Shown: piece by piece, positions 14,211 to 26,175 of the stretch
Layout: every line of letters starts with the position of its first letter
Position numbering within the stretch: the first letter of the stretch is position 1
NCBI GenBank assembly: GCA_921293015.1
Contig: OV121082.1
Span: forward strand, 25,805,497 to 25,869,496
DNA: 64,000 bases
Direction of reading: 5' to 3'
DNA from: Phorcus lineatus
Taxonomy: Eukaryota; Mollusca; Gastropoda; Trochida; Trochidae
Position numbers and translations under genes: made by a program
The notes under the pieces: model-generated
The model's database searches: none
What the model saw: the letters and a program-made list of their open reading frames with translations, nothing else
Told to the model about the DNA's origin: nothing

Positions 14211-14969
14211 GGTACATAACTTGTAAGGATTTGTTCACAAAATGGTAAACATGTCCTTTCGAAGATAAGGATTAAATTTCCAATTTTTACATTTTCTAAA
14301 CAAAATTCAATTCGCGAACACCTGTCTAAATCAATGCTTCAAAGTCAATTGTGTAATCACAACTCACATTGATATATAGCCATCAAACAGATTGCTAAAT
14401 GCAGCAAGAGGTCTGGCATCCGTTGATCATAGTGCCTCTGGGTGAAGTCAATAATTACAGATACACTGTATGTCAAAACTCTTTTGAACAATATATCAAC
14501 TTAAATATACACATATTTCGCAAAGTATAAGTCCCCATTGATAGCAATAAGGAATGGTACCGCGCGTAAAAGTTCTAGCTGTTTAGTATTCTTATTCTAC
14601 TCGTTTAAAAAAAATTACATTACAGAGGATAAAATCTGGTTGATTATTTCAAAATATGTTGATTATTTGACATTAGTCGGTATGGTATTTTATTCTATGA
14701 TTGCCAATGAAATACCGGGATCTATCAATGAAAATAAACCGTGTTATCAGTCACCAGTGAAAATAACAATGGAGCGTGTTAGTAGTCACTAGTGATTGAT
14801 AATAACAATGATCTGATGTCATCAAACAATGTCTAGCGTAATGATACGCTCATGTTGTTGCTAAGGCGATGGGCGCTCTCAGGAGCCGACTCAACGTAAA
14901 TGCGCTTCGAATACAACGATTGAATAATATAAATAAATAAACAGAAATTTTGATTTTTCTTGACAAATA
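14211..14969. other. Unannotated stretch
   Basis: An open frame of 84 codons at 14538-14792 is unrecognised. Nothing else is supported here. Confidence 0.45.
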
Positions 14970-15068
14970 CAATGTTTATCTCATCTCGTGAGGTAGAAAA
15001 TTAAATATTATCACTCATGGCCAGATCGCTTGTGATAATATATACTTTCTACCTCATAAGATAAATAT
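14970..15068. repeat. Imperfect inverted repeat (hairpin)
   Basis: The left arm includes TTTATCTCATCTCGTGAGG then TAGAAA and ATATTATCAC. The right arm reads GTGATAATAT then TTTCTACCTCATAAGATAAA. The arms are about 38 nt, largely complementary, around a loop of about 20 nt. It could be a foldback or MITE relic, or the core of a larger decayed element. Confidence 0.7.
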
Positions 15069-15149
15069 AATATTAGTCCAAAAAAACAATGTCCTGTATG
15101 TAATACTTATCAAAATCATATTAGATTTAAAAACATGCTTTATGTGCTC

Positions 15150-15628
15150 TTAAAGAGCCACTCCGTGAGTTGTTATAGTCATATATGCCAAACTTAATCA
15201 ATGGTGTCATTTGATCGCAAAGTATAGACTGTTACCAAAAAGATACATTATAACGCTTATTGTTTTTTTTACAGTGACAATATGAAGGTAGAACGTCACA
15301 ATTATGATAAAAAAAACAGACAGTGGCGTGCGTGAAATAGTCAAATGTAATTTTGAAGACTTATCTAAAACAGCCAGGAGGACAGTTAGGAGTTGATAGT
15401 GTTTGTTAGGTTATTCAACTAGTATCCATGTATATTGGACGTGACATCTACACCTCTGTGCATTTATAAGGATGTTTTTAGGTTTTCATGGAAAACCAGT
15501 ATTTGTCATATACATGTCTTTTGGACATGAAAAGTTAAGATGTTTTGATTTTATGTCACCACATAAGACATTTAGGTTCGTATCAAAGGTAAATAATATG
15601 TTATGAAAATCACGGAGTGGCTCTTTAA
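15150..15628. mobile_element. MITE-like element with 15-bp inverted ends and TTAA flanks
   Basis: AGAGCCACTCCGTGA at 15154-15168 is perfectly inverted at 15610-15624 (TCACGGAGTGGCTCT). Each end is flanked outward by TTAA (15150-15153 and 15625-15628), giving a 471-bp element with a TTAA target duplication. TTAA targets are typical of the piggyBac and Kolobok groups. No transposase fragment lies inside, although a chance 62-codon minus-strand frame overlaps the right end. TTAA also occurs by chance in AT-rich DNA and TTAA is self-complementary, so the exact end could be 1-2 bases off. I infer a non-autonomous element. Confidence 0.75.
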
Positions 15629-15631
15629 GTT

Positions 15632-16674
15632 TACAAAGAGTCATGGCATTGAGCCATTTCCATGTCGGCTTCATAAATGTCCACGTGTCATTTAAATGCC
15701 TGAAGGACCTTTATTAAGGTGCAAAATATGTGTGATTATCTCGTTGCAGGAAAATTGTAGGTGTGAGGATGATAATAAGGTGTCAGTGTTTCCTTCATAC
15801 ATTTCCTGCTGTCCCCATGACACGGAAACCAAACGTGTTTTTTTTCTGGGAGGCAGTTTTCAACCACATCTTTCTGGATTGGAAAGTCAACTCATACCGG
15901 AAGTCAACGTATTATTTCTACTCGTGAAACACTCCCTTGATGAGATTGACACCACATGCAGCACAGGCCTGTTGGCAAGAGAAAATTAATTTCACACTTC
16001 CATTTCCGTGACGTAATTATACGTTTGTCTGATCACAACAATAGTTTTCAAATGTCTTTTGATGGACACTTTGATTTCAGAAGAAGATTGAATCGCGTGC
16101 ATTTAAAATAGTCGGACTTTTTGTGATATCTTCTAATGGTTACATTATTCAGTTGCGCAACGCAACTACACAGCAAGCATGCCTTTTTTCATAGCGAGAA
16201 TTTGTCAACCATTTTCAATCTATTTTCTTCATTTAATGTGATAAATGTATTTTTGTAGATACCCGTGCTCTTTGTTCAGAAAAAGACGGTCTACAGTATG
16301 TCTATATCTGTGATTATTCTTAAATAACTCATGATTGTTTAGAATTTTAAATCCTATTTTTTTCTTAGTAGCATATTGTAAGTGAGATAGAATACTGAAG
16401 TCTCTGAAGTAAATTTAATTGTTGAATTCTCAATTCTTTTCGTAATCGATAGTACACATTTTGTTGGAACCAGCTCAAACAAATCAGGCAGGTTTCGGAT
16501 ATTGGATTCTCTGATCTGTCGTTTATCACTTTGATCAGCACAGACAAGTGGAGCAGATTGGCACACTTCCCAGGGGTCAGTACTTGCATGAACAGTCTTT
16601 GGACAATGTAAGTAATGCATAATCATATTCGTGGTCTTCATTTGATCGTGTACTTCAGTGTTGGCGAGCATAAC
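15632..16674. other. Unannotated stretch with one unexplained minus-strand open frame
   Basis: The minus-strand frame 16716-16354 encodes 120 residues with a mixed composition and no obvious repeat or low-complexity bias, unlike most chance frames here. I do not recognise it. A plus-strand frame at 15696-15989 (97 codons) is also unrecognised. Neither has a visible domain. Confidence 0.4.
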
Positions 16675-16765
16675 TTTATATTTACAAAGGCACTGTGGAG
16701 CTCGCTTGTCTCTCATGGAAAAGGGCCCGGGTTCTAGTCCAGATGGAGAAAGCAGATATCTAAGA
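16675..16765 (+). repeat. Possible tRNA-like SINE fragment
   Basis: GGCACTGTGGAGCTCGCTTG followed about 20 nt later by GGGTTCTAGTCC resembles an A-box region and a B box of a tRNA-derived promoter. The cloverleaf is not complete and the A box is poor, so this is tentative. A 133-codon open frame (16658-17059) runs through it and is probably chance. Confidence 0.35.
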
Positions 16766-17699
16766 ACTGGATATAATACAATGTCGTGTACCCAACGAGT
16801 AATTCACTTCATCCACAATGCCCTCGATACCACTGTACATTTTTTTTCAGAAACTAATACATCCTTCAGTCGGTTCATTAAACGTGTTGGTTCCCTGAGC
16901 AATACACAGTGGGAAGATAATAACAATACACTCAGCAGTCCCCTTAACAATAGTGACAATAAACAGGGCTGTGTGCTTTTTTCCTGTTTGGCGATTTGTT
17001 GTGCAGATAGCGACACTGTCATATTCCTATTGATTAACTGGGGCCTACTTAAAAACTAGTAATCGAATTCTACATGTTTAGGATACATTTTACATTTTAT
17101 GTTATATATTTTGTATGTATGGATGGATGAATGTTTGTTTTACTATTCAATAACTTAGTGTTTTTTCTAGTGTCAGTAAATCCTTAATATTATTTATAAA
17201 TCCGTTAAACCCTGTCTCCACATGATAATGATATCAAACGCCATTTCATATTTCCAATTGCCTTAAAGATATTGTTTGTATGAAAAGTTTTCATCAAGAT
17301 ATCATTCATGTTATTTTTAAGGCACAATAAAGCGGAAGGTTTGATTTTAATTAAGGGTCTTCTCTCACTCTTATCTTCTGTCATATAGACGACCATCGTA
17401 AAAGTTCATGAATTTTCATTGTCATTTCTAACTTATGAAATTAGAAACTTATTCGAAAATTACAAATTTGATAAAACTGTTTTTAGTAACTATTGGTAGT
17501 AACAACACCTTTTTTATTTGCAGCAAACGTAGAGAAATTTAGAAAGTTAGAAGCGACCTATGAGTTTGATGCTTGCTTGTTTTCGAGCGGATCATTTTGT
17601 TTGATAACGGTGTAAGCTTCAACACCGAAACGTCACACTCTTGCAATAAAGAAATTAGAAATCCATACTCTTCCTCATTCAGCTAAAAATTCATAATTC

Positions 17700-18000
17700 T
17701 ACTTTTCCTGGACAAATGAGATGCAGGATACAAGTATGTCATTACACAGACTACCATTGAAACTGTGATTGTATGCACTGGTTTGAACTTTCTTTCCCTT
17801 GACCAGAGATTAGGAAGCAATGGAAGACCGGATATAGGTCACTCTAAGTAATAACACAATGAGGAAACGTCACAAGGAGTAGTAGGCTATTGGTTGTTGG
17901 TAAACCAAGTGACACGCCTGTGCTATTCAGTACACAGACATCTGGCTCCGAGCACTGAACACGGACAGCTGAATCTAGGTATCAGATGTTGAACAAGGAA
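17700..18000 (+). repeat. Dispersed repeat family B, copy 1
   Basis: ACAAATGAGATGCAGGATACAAG, then GATATAGGTCACTCTAAGTAATAACAC, then TATTGGTTGTTGGTAAAC recur in the same order and orientation at 29900-30165. The end around GAATCTAGGTATCAGATGTT matches GAACCTAGATGTTATAGGTT in the second copy. It is non-coding and of unknown class. Confidence 0.85.
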
Positions 18001-19669
18001 GGACATTCTCATTCTCTACTTCAGTGTTCAGAGGCAAAGTGTATGAGAATGAAAAAAAAATTGTTGAACATATGTTTTGTTTGTAAAGTGCATATTTTCA
18101 AAAACCGACAAAAGTTGCACCAAACATCTTTAGTTGAATAGCTTCGATGTTTGGACTTCAGTAAATGTCTTTTTTGCAAGATGCCTAGTTATGGAATGTT
18201 GATTTGATCTTAATTGTGGTTCATTGCTGACATGGACATATGAACTCAGTTGTCAATAATTGTGAAAGACTAGTAGTGGTCCAGTTAGAACCATTTAATT
18301 AAAATTTAGACAGAACGCAGTAGCCAATGCCTGATAGTGATTTCAGGATGAACTAACACTTTGTGTCTTAATGTGTATCTCTATCAACATCGGCAGAGAT
18401 TACACAGAATGTTTTTGTTGATTGATTATTCATGTATGTGTTGAGAAAATACATTTTCTGATACATTTGATAAAAAATAAGAATAAACTTCAAAAATGTC
18501 AAAGTGAGACATCTGAAATCCAATATTTTTTTTTATTGTAAAGAAAGTACACAGGTGGCCTAGTCCTGAGAAAAGAAATCATTTGTGAACGGAATAGATC
18601 ATTCGTTTGATATAACCTAGAAAGATTTTGTAACAAAAATAGTAATGCTGTTCATTCTTTAACTCAATCTTTCGATTACTGAACTCCAAAATGCCAAACG
18701 GTCGAGTTGAATAACTGACCTCATCAGATGATAGTGCTGTGAAATACACTGAATAATCTCAACGATCTCCAGCATCCTTTTCTAGCATTGATCTCGCTGT
18801 CCGGGAGCTAGAGACAGCCAGGAACCCGTTCCCCTGATCTGGACACGATATGGAGAAATCAAGTTATCATAACAGACAAACCTAATTTATTTATACAGTG
18901 AAAATACACTCGGGAATATTCAATTGCAGTTTCATATCTTTTCAGACAGAATTCTTGTAAGACTTAATTATTAACATTTATTGGCAATGCTCACTTCAGA
19001 CCCACATCCCGTCGAAAATACATTAAAGCATAAACGTGATTTGGCTCAAATTTTAATGATTTGTTAAAACAATCATTTCTGTGAATATTATTTTTATCGC
19101 AAGCACCACTTTCACACGATGAAACAGGATATCAGGATATCGGTTTGGTTTGTGGTGTGGTAAATTATCTCTTTGATAAGAACAGACACGTACAATGTAC
19201 AGAGACTAACGCAGTTCTCATGGGGCAGCTAGAGACATGCTTGTAATGAATTACAAACCATTGATTTTTTTCACCTAAGCATTTGATAACGATTTCTACA
19301 TCTTTGTGTGCAAAGTAACAATAACAATTTTGACCATGCATATTGAAAACTACAATGTTTATCCAATTTTCTTTTGAGTACATGCTGCGCTAACACCCCT
19401 GTCGGAAATAGTTTCATCCAAAATACAGGTTGTGTCTAATTTATCAGACTGAAAAAGAATGTACCTGAGGTTGATCATTTAATTTTCAACATGTTAGGAC
19501 GTGATTTGATGCACATATCGTGAAAATAGTAGCATAGTAAGAAATAACAAGTTGCAGATAAAACAAAAGTTTAAGTGGCAAGGTATACCCGTTATTTGAG
19601 TTTACATGCTTGTGTGGATATCGCATATACATAAGAAGTACATGTCATTTAGATATTAACAAATGTAAC
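18001..19669. other. Unannotated stretch
   Basis: No gene recognised. A moderately GC-richer patch near 18770-18850 has no identifiable content. Confidence 0.45.
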
Positions 19670-19765
19670 ATTTGCGGGCTATGAACCCACACCCGGCGTC
19701 GGTAAACAAACGTCAGAATGACTATCCAAACATCAGTATCCACCAGCAAAGGAGAAGCTGGCTGA
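19670..19765 (-). repeat. tRNA-like SINE remnant
   Basis: On the minus strand, GGATAGTCATTCTGACGTTT followed by CGGGTGTGGGTTCATAGCCC gives a degenerate A-box region and a B box (GGTTCATAGCC) at a spacing typical of a tRNA-derived SINE. Acceptor pairing is not maintained, so a functional tRNA gene is unlikely. Confidence 0.5.
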
Positions 19766-21384
19766 AATAAAGGACACAAAGTATTCATTTAGTCGTAAAT
19801 AGCATTGATTGATTAATGATAGCATAGAGGTGATTAATAGATTAGCGAATAAAAAATAACATTGTCAGAAAAGATGTGCCCACTGTTTGATATTTGTAGT
19901 AGTCAATTTTGTCATGAATATGAAGCATAAAAATGTTCTGGTGTATTAACACTTCCTTGTTTTGCTACATGCCTTAAATCCGTCTAAAGCATGAGCGTTT
20001 ATTTTTAGCTTAAAAACCTAATTTCTTATAGTTTAAGTTTAAGTATGATTAATGATAATTGCTAGTTAATTTAGTATTATTATGACGAAACAAATGAAAT
20101 TCAAGTATTTATCAAATGTTAAATTTCACACTTTCTAGGTTACGTATCATTTGACATATATTTTTCAAACAATGTTCTCACTTTCTTATTATTTTTCAAC
20201 CTGAAGATGCGCAACTTCTAAAAATAATTTAGGATAGTTTTCAATCGATTTGTCAAAGAAGAAAGATTTAAGAAGCTAAAATAAAACTTTAAAGAGAAAT
20301 GACCTTGTTACGAAGAGAAATTTTACTGCTGACTCTCATGCAGTCAAAAATATTTTTACTTAATTCTGTGTCCCGTGAAAAAAATGTATGTTTACACTGA
20401 TTTTAGTAGAGAAAATCCTTTCTTGTTGATAGTATTCTCTATGTAGACTTGTTAACTTCCTGTCACTAAACAGTATCCATCTTATGTCAAGTTAAATGAA
20501 ATGTGAAGCGACGTGAACATGTATGATAGGGAGAATTATAGTATATTGGGCGTTATTTATTATGTAAAAGTGAGGTGCCAAGAATAGCATGACCAATCAT
20601 TTGCACTTAATGCCTCTTTGCATAATAACATAGCGTAATTGTTTCACATACATAACCTATTCTGCTTATTATCATTTCAAACCATTAATGAATACGATAA
20701 TTGTAAACCCTATTGCTCACTCACTCATTGAATATTTAGTAATGAACTTATGATATACTTGTGACTATTTTTCATTATACTTTTTGTATAGAGACTTTGA
20801 TTTTGGTTACGAGAGTGACAGAAAAGGGGTCATTGACAAACTAATGACGAAGTTCATATAAGCTCATTTATTTCTATAAGATACAGCATATGAGCTTCAA
20901 TTTTATAATTTATTTGGATTTTCAAGTAGTTGATGCAACACTTATTTATGTATGGGATTTTGTGGATGGTTTCTCACACCATTATTTAAAGGTAGCGCGC
21001 TTTGCAAGGTTTTCTCTGTATTTATACTTTTCTTATACTTCGTATCTTCACCTTTGTAGTGCAAATGTAAAATCAATTATTTTCTTATATTTGTGAAAAT
21101 AGTTCATTATCTTAACACATACTAACTATTAAGTCAAAACCTAGTAAAGAAATCTCCGTTTAACTGAAATTGCTTGATTCATCAATACAAAAAATATCAA
21201 AGTTATTCAGTTAATACAAACTAGTCTTATCTTCGAATTGCTTTACAACAAAAGTTTCCGAACTTTCTGTCAACGTAAATCATTTCTATGCAAACATGTG
21301 TTTAATTGAGCTAAAGCACCTGTATCTTTACAAAATAAGGAAATATATCAAGCTGACATATGGAAATATTTAATGAATTATGCA
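19766..21384. other. Unannotated stretch
   Basis: AT-rich. The short frame at 20890-21096 encodes a hydrophobic aromatic-rich peptide without a recognisable family. I see no gene. Confidence 0.45.
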
Positions 21385-21860
21385 TGGCTGAAGGCTTATT
21401 CACAAGTAAAGATGACGTTAATGAAGCACTGACCAGATCTCGCCAAGCATTTGCTTCTCTTTAAATGAAACTTCCTGTGCAGCTGTAATCTTTGTTATAG
21501 AATGTGGAGGATATCAATGTCTCTTTTGAAAGATCGGATGATTGCTTCATCACCAGCAAAATCACCAATAGTGTTTAGAGAAAAACAAATGGTCTGTAGC
21601 TTTTTTTCACAGTATCAGAAACAAAAACCTTATCAGGTCCTAGATCACATCTAAGTTTTGAAATAAATAATTATCACATAGGAATTGTAGGTCAAGTTTG
21701 AAGAAAACTCCCCTTCATGCAATTAGTGTAGAAGAACATCTTTCAAACCACCATACAGCAACTTATTAAAATATCAGTTGTTGAATTGCAAAGCGTATTT
21801 CATAATGTGTTCATTCACTGGCTTATAAACGGTTTGAAAGGAGCAAATTAAAACAACTGT
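21385..21860 (+). repeat. Dispersed repeat family C, copy 1
   Basis: Matches 33820-34330 over about 470 bp: TTCTCTTTAAATGAAAC, GTGCAGCTGT(A/T)ATCTT, GGATATCAA(A/T)GTCTCTT, then TTTGAAATAAA with CATAGGA, and near the end CATAATGT followed by TTCATTCACTGG. The order and orientation are the same. It is non-coding and of unknown class. Confidence 0.8.
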
Positions 21861-23399
21861 TGTGACTTCTAAGCTAATTATATTTTAACTCTCTCACTTT
21901 GAACTCTATATATTTGGCAGCAACACGTGGGGCAGTGTCAACACTTTGCACTAATAGAACCTGATGTTTATGTTGTGAAACGCTTATGTACATTGTAGAT
22001 ATTCAGAGGCTTGGTGTTACGATGCGTTGTGGTACAATGATACCCAACCGGTGGTAGATCCCCAATCACAACAGAAGTCAACCCTCAGACCCAGTCAGAG
22101 CTAAATAACTATTTTTGGGGGGGTTTTGTTTCAAATTTTATTTCGATAATTAATCAATACAATATAATCAACAATTTGGCTAAATGAATTATATAATAAT
22201 CCTCTTTACATAGTTGTGCACACACATGTTACATAACAACATCCATCATGTTATGATGCAACTGGTTTCAGGTTATTCTAGATGGTAGATAAAGGGAGCA
22301 TGAATTGTGTAATGAACTTGAGATATCTAATGAGGGTTCTATTGCACCTTAATCAATGATAAAATGACACCGATAGCCCAAATAAATGAAGTGATGATAG
22401 TATCGGTCGGTTGAACAAGCGTTTGCAACTTCTAAAGTGGGTAAAAGTTGGAACTCAGAAGATCTCCTCCATATCAGTCTTGAAGCCGTAAACACGAGAT
22501 TAGCTCTCTGGTAACAATTGAAACGTTAGGTCATCAATTTGTTACACATTAAAGTTGGTGAGAGATTAGACCAGAACAAAGAGAGTGGTTATTATATTCC
22601 GGTGTTCATTTTTGGTGGCTTGAAACATTTTCAATGATTACCGTCCCAAGATATGCATCCTTGATTTTATGTATGAGGAAATAAATAGGTAAAAATTAAG
22701 AAATCAAGGAGAAATGTAAAACATTTTGCAATATTTAAACACTTATATTTTTTCTCTGATCAATTTAGTAGTGGAACACTTAGTGGGATATAACGATGAG
22801 CGATTTCAAAATGTAAATTGAAAAACTGAGCACTTTTGAAATAGTGTTAACTGTGACCATTACTTTAGTAATTTATTGTATATATACTGGCTTAATGCAA
22901 AAACACATTTCCAAAGGAAATCCAATACCAATTTCAAATGCATCCCTTCATCATGCTAACGTGCAACAAGTGAAAATCTGCTTTTCTTAAGACAGGACAA
23001 GGTTCCATGGATAACTTGACAATTACTGTACACTTTCATTGTAATGAGCTCTTATTGTACATGCATACATACACGTCAGTATCGTTTACAAGGCAGACAG
23101 GGCCGGCTTCAAACGTCCAGACTGTTCTCAATAACCAATCTTAACGTTATACACCAATGTATTTCACTCAACTAATACATTTATTCGCAGATCTTAGGAA
23201 AAGATATTGTATTCTCTTAATACCATCACATATTAAGAATATTGTCATGCACTATCCACTTCTTTTCCTGTTTAATCTGGTCACAACCCCTTACTATGTC
23301 TTTTTACATGATCTCTTTTTATTGGTTGTACCATTCCTTTTTGAATTGAAAATAAATATTGTCATTTTTGTACTAGATATTATATATCACTCGTAAAAA
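21861..23399. other. Unannotated stretch
   Basis: No gene recognised. The frame at 23157-23396 (79 codons) encodes a hydrophobic peptide that could be chance in T-rich DNA. Confidence 0.45.
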
Positions 23400-23685
23400 C
23401 CACGAAGACCTTTCTACACGTGTCTTCGGTCTGGATATCAGGGAGTAACTCTTTACATATCCCATTATTAGTCAAATATTTACAGTGAACTCGAGACCTA
23501 ATAACCTACAGATCTTAGACTGATCAGTAACCTATTCCAAACAGAGAAGGAGAGAGACGGCCTAGATTGCGATTAGTTCAAGTGTGTGACAAGTTGGTAC
23601 ACACAGTCTGATTTAATGACCATGCCGTAAATTACCGTCTTACTGACCGATGACAAGGGTTTCCTTCATGGACGGTAGAAGTGTT
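23400..23685 (+). repeat. Dispersed repeat family A, copy 1 (5' block)
   Basis: Shares with 44395-44660 the runs TTTACAGTGAACTCGAGACC, TAATAACCTACA, GCGATTAGT(T/A)CAAGTGT, ATTTAATGACC(A/G)TGC and GGGTTTCCTTCATGG. This block and the block at 24105-24260 occur in the same order in the second locus, which suggests one longer composite repeat. Confidence 0.85.
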
Positions 23686-24104
23686 TAGTATCTTTCTTTC
23701 GAGCCAGCTTTGATTAATTTGGGCGACACATACCAATGTTAGCAGGGACTCAGATTTGCAATAGCAGAATAGTGTGTTTTAAAAACAGCAAGATGCTTTG
23801 ATGGAACGTTTCATGTGATGTCAATGTTTACTTTTCCTTATATGGTATATTGATAAGCACTGAAGTGTTTTCAATAAAATTGAACACGCTCTTGATAAAA
23901 CATTTTTAGCATTCAGCATGTTTTATCTGTTAATTCACCTTTCATTTTTTTCTTGAGTAACAACCTTGATCACATTTTCAGAATGTGAAAAAGGGATTGA
24001 TATACGATTTTTCGGTAGTTTCATAAAATATATAACCTGTTTTAAGTTTTTTCATGATAAAAATCATGGCATTAAAATGGATTTGATAATACACATGACT
24101 GATT

Positions 24105-24260
24105 CATATCAGTAATTCAAGTTGACAGGTAATAAACTGTTCTTCCGACTACACGGTAGCGTCAACAACAAACCGAAGGTCTGTTGTATCATTCTCAGCA
24201 GACACTTGGGAGCCGTTATCTTCTCGACAATATCGAAAACTAGGGATTGTATTAAATAAC
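24105..24260 (+). repeat. Dispersed repeat family A, copy 1 (3' block)
   Basis: AGTTGACAGGTAATAAACTGTTC, TTGTATCATTCTCA and CAGACA followed by TTGGGAGC recur at 46020-46180. In both loci this block lies downstream of the 23400-type block. Confidence 0.8.
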
Positions 24261-25739
24261 CATATCTGTTAGAGTCCTTGTGTATCTACTAGCTCATATG
24301 CAATGTACATACTGTTGATAAATCATTTTTTTCAAAATATGACAACTTTAATTTGGAAAGCAGAATTCATGATCTTAATATCGGAAAATGCTATCAATTG
24401 ATTGAAAATGTTCAATGGTATTTTGCTTTTTGGAGTAATTTTATAACTGTTTTATTGTATATTTTTGGACAATATGTTTTACTCTAGTATGACATTCCGG
24501 TAAAATCATAGGTAGGTACTTAGCGAATAAACATCAATGTTTTGTCACATCTTGTGAAGCACCTATTTTAAGTTCCTCAGCATCTCATCCACATTGGAAA
24601 TTGTAAAGTGAGACAACCTGCTATGAAACCTGAAATGTCAAATGTTCTATTTATTATATCAATCGAGAAATCAGATTGCCTCATATCAGGCAGGGTAATC
24701 TGGGTCTTCATATTATGGTCAACAATAACATCATATACATCAACTATTTAATTGAAAATCGAGTTTAACGTCTATCATTTTCGTCATCTTATTGTATCAG
24801 CTATGATAAAATGGCATTATACTTACAGGTTTATCCATCAGGACAAGCGATTGCTTTCAAAATTGTTTTGAAAAGTGAAATGACTAAACACAAATCTGCA
24901 TTTTGAATTGCGCAAAAATTCTTTTAGTGCGTTTAAGAAGTCAAATAATGACAATTATTATTAAACTTCGGAGATTATTACGATGATCGACATAGATTTT
25001 TAATCATTTTCAAGCATGATCATAAGATACAGAGAATACTGTCAGACACATACATGCATTTACTAGAACATAATGAGTTTTAAAAACAAAATAAAAACCT
25101 TAACTACAGGATTTAGAAATGTATCAACGAGAATAATGAACTTATTTTATAATCCATCTAGAATTATCATGACGATACAGTACAGATCGACACATAGAAG
25201 ACATTTGACTCACAAGTGGAACTCATATGTATTCAAATGTTTCAACAATTTACATTAATATGTGATAACGTTAAAACATGTATGTTACCATAATCGAAGA
25301 AGGTAAGCAGTTTTTAAAAGAGTAATAAAAGTAAAAAGTAGAATTATGAAAAGCAACTTGTTTACTCACTTATACATTGAAGGTTATGTTTAAATGTGTG
25401 TTTTTCTAAAATCGTGAATTATAGGAACTGAAGTGCCTATCGTTCTTGGTGAGAGTAACATTATTCACGACAGGTTCGTTCATGTCTTCAATGATTTTGT
25501 TAACCATTTACAGATTAAGAAGCAGAGATTGGATTAAACATTGTCAGTGCTCCATTTAAACTAATAACCCGTCCTCACAGATGATAAACAAAAGTTGGTC
25601 TCACTGTGTAAAAATGCCTATGTAAAATCATCATTTTGGGAAAAATTTTAATTGACATTTGATAATAATAGTCCATTTATATTGGGCTTTATCCATAAGC
25701 TCACAAATTGATATTAGTATCATTATGATGAATAGTTTC
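24261..25739. other. Unannotated stretch
   Basis: No gene or repeat recognised. The frame at 25073-25258 (61 codons) has no family resemblance. Confidence 0.45.
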
Positions 25740-25800
25740 CATGTATACAGCTGGGTGAACTGAGTGCAATGTGGATGACGTGCCTTGCCCAAGGACTCCA
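25740..25800. repeat. Short dispersed motif (family F)
   Basis: CAGCTGGGTGAACTGAGTGC followed by GCCTTGCCCAAGGACTCC resembles a repeat segment I recall from marine invertebrate genomes (a GCTGGGTGAA block followed by a CTTGCCCAAGGAC block). A related segment, TGCTGGGTGAAAAAAGTC then CTTGCCTC, is near 35990-36020. Confidence 0.4.
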
Positions 25801-25869
25801 CCACTATACTCCACACACAGTTAGTCACCATTTCATAGCAAAATACAATCAAAACATTAAGATCATTTT

Positions 25870-26175
25870 GTAACAGAGACAGCTTGACGCCGAGACCTTA
25901 GATCGCTTTCACTTGGACAGTTCCTGATGGTCAAATCTTAGCAAGGATGTTTTGCAGTAACAGTTCTTTGCCGCAACGCTGTGATGACGATGAATCTGTG
26001 CTGTCGACGGGTTGTTACTCGTGAACGACCAGGGCAGCGTTGTTCACAGAATTCACCTTTTTTCAGAAACGAAGCAGCAGTCAGTCAGTTTTTTGGCCGC
26101 CTCACGTATGGCAATATCCTTCTGGATCCACCCAATAGCTCTCTCACTGTTGCCTGTTGGCAATGATTTTTGTTC
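25870..26175 (-). pseudogene. Tc1/mariner-like transposase N-terminal remnant
   Basis: The minus strand reads ERAIGWIQKDIAIREAAKKL in one frame. After a stop and a frame change it reads CEQRCPGRSRVTTRRQHRF and then ITALRQRTVTA. This matches the layout of the paired-like HTH region of Tc1 transposases, where a GRPRVTT basic hinge and RLRxR follow an ERxxAxxL(R)xG start. No DDE/D catalytic domain and no inverted ends are visible in the flanks, so only an N-terminal piece of a dead element remains. Confidence 0.6.

Noticed and set aside
16658..17059. A 133-codon plus-strand open frame
   Set aside because: It begins in a tRNA-like repeat fragment, shows no domain and has no splice or promoter support; length alone is not enough in this window.
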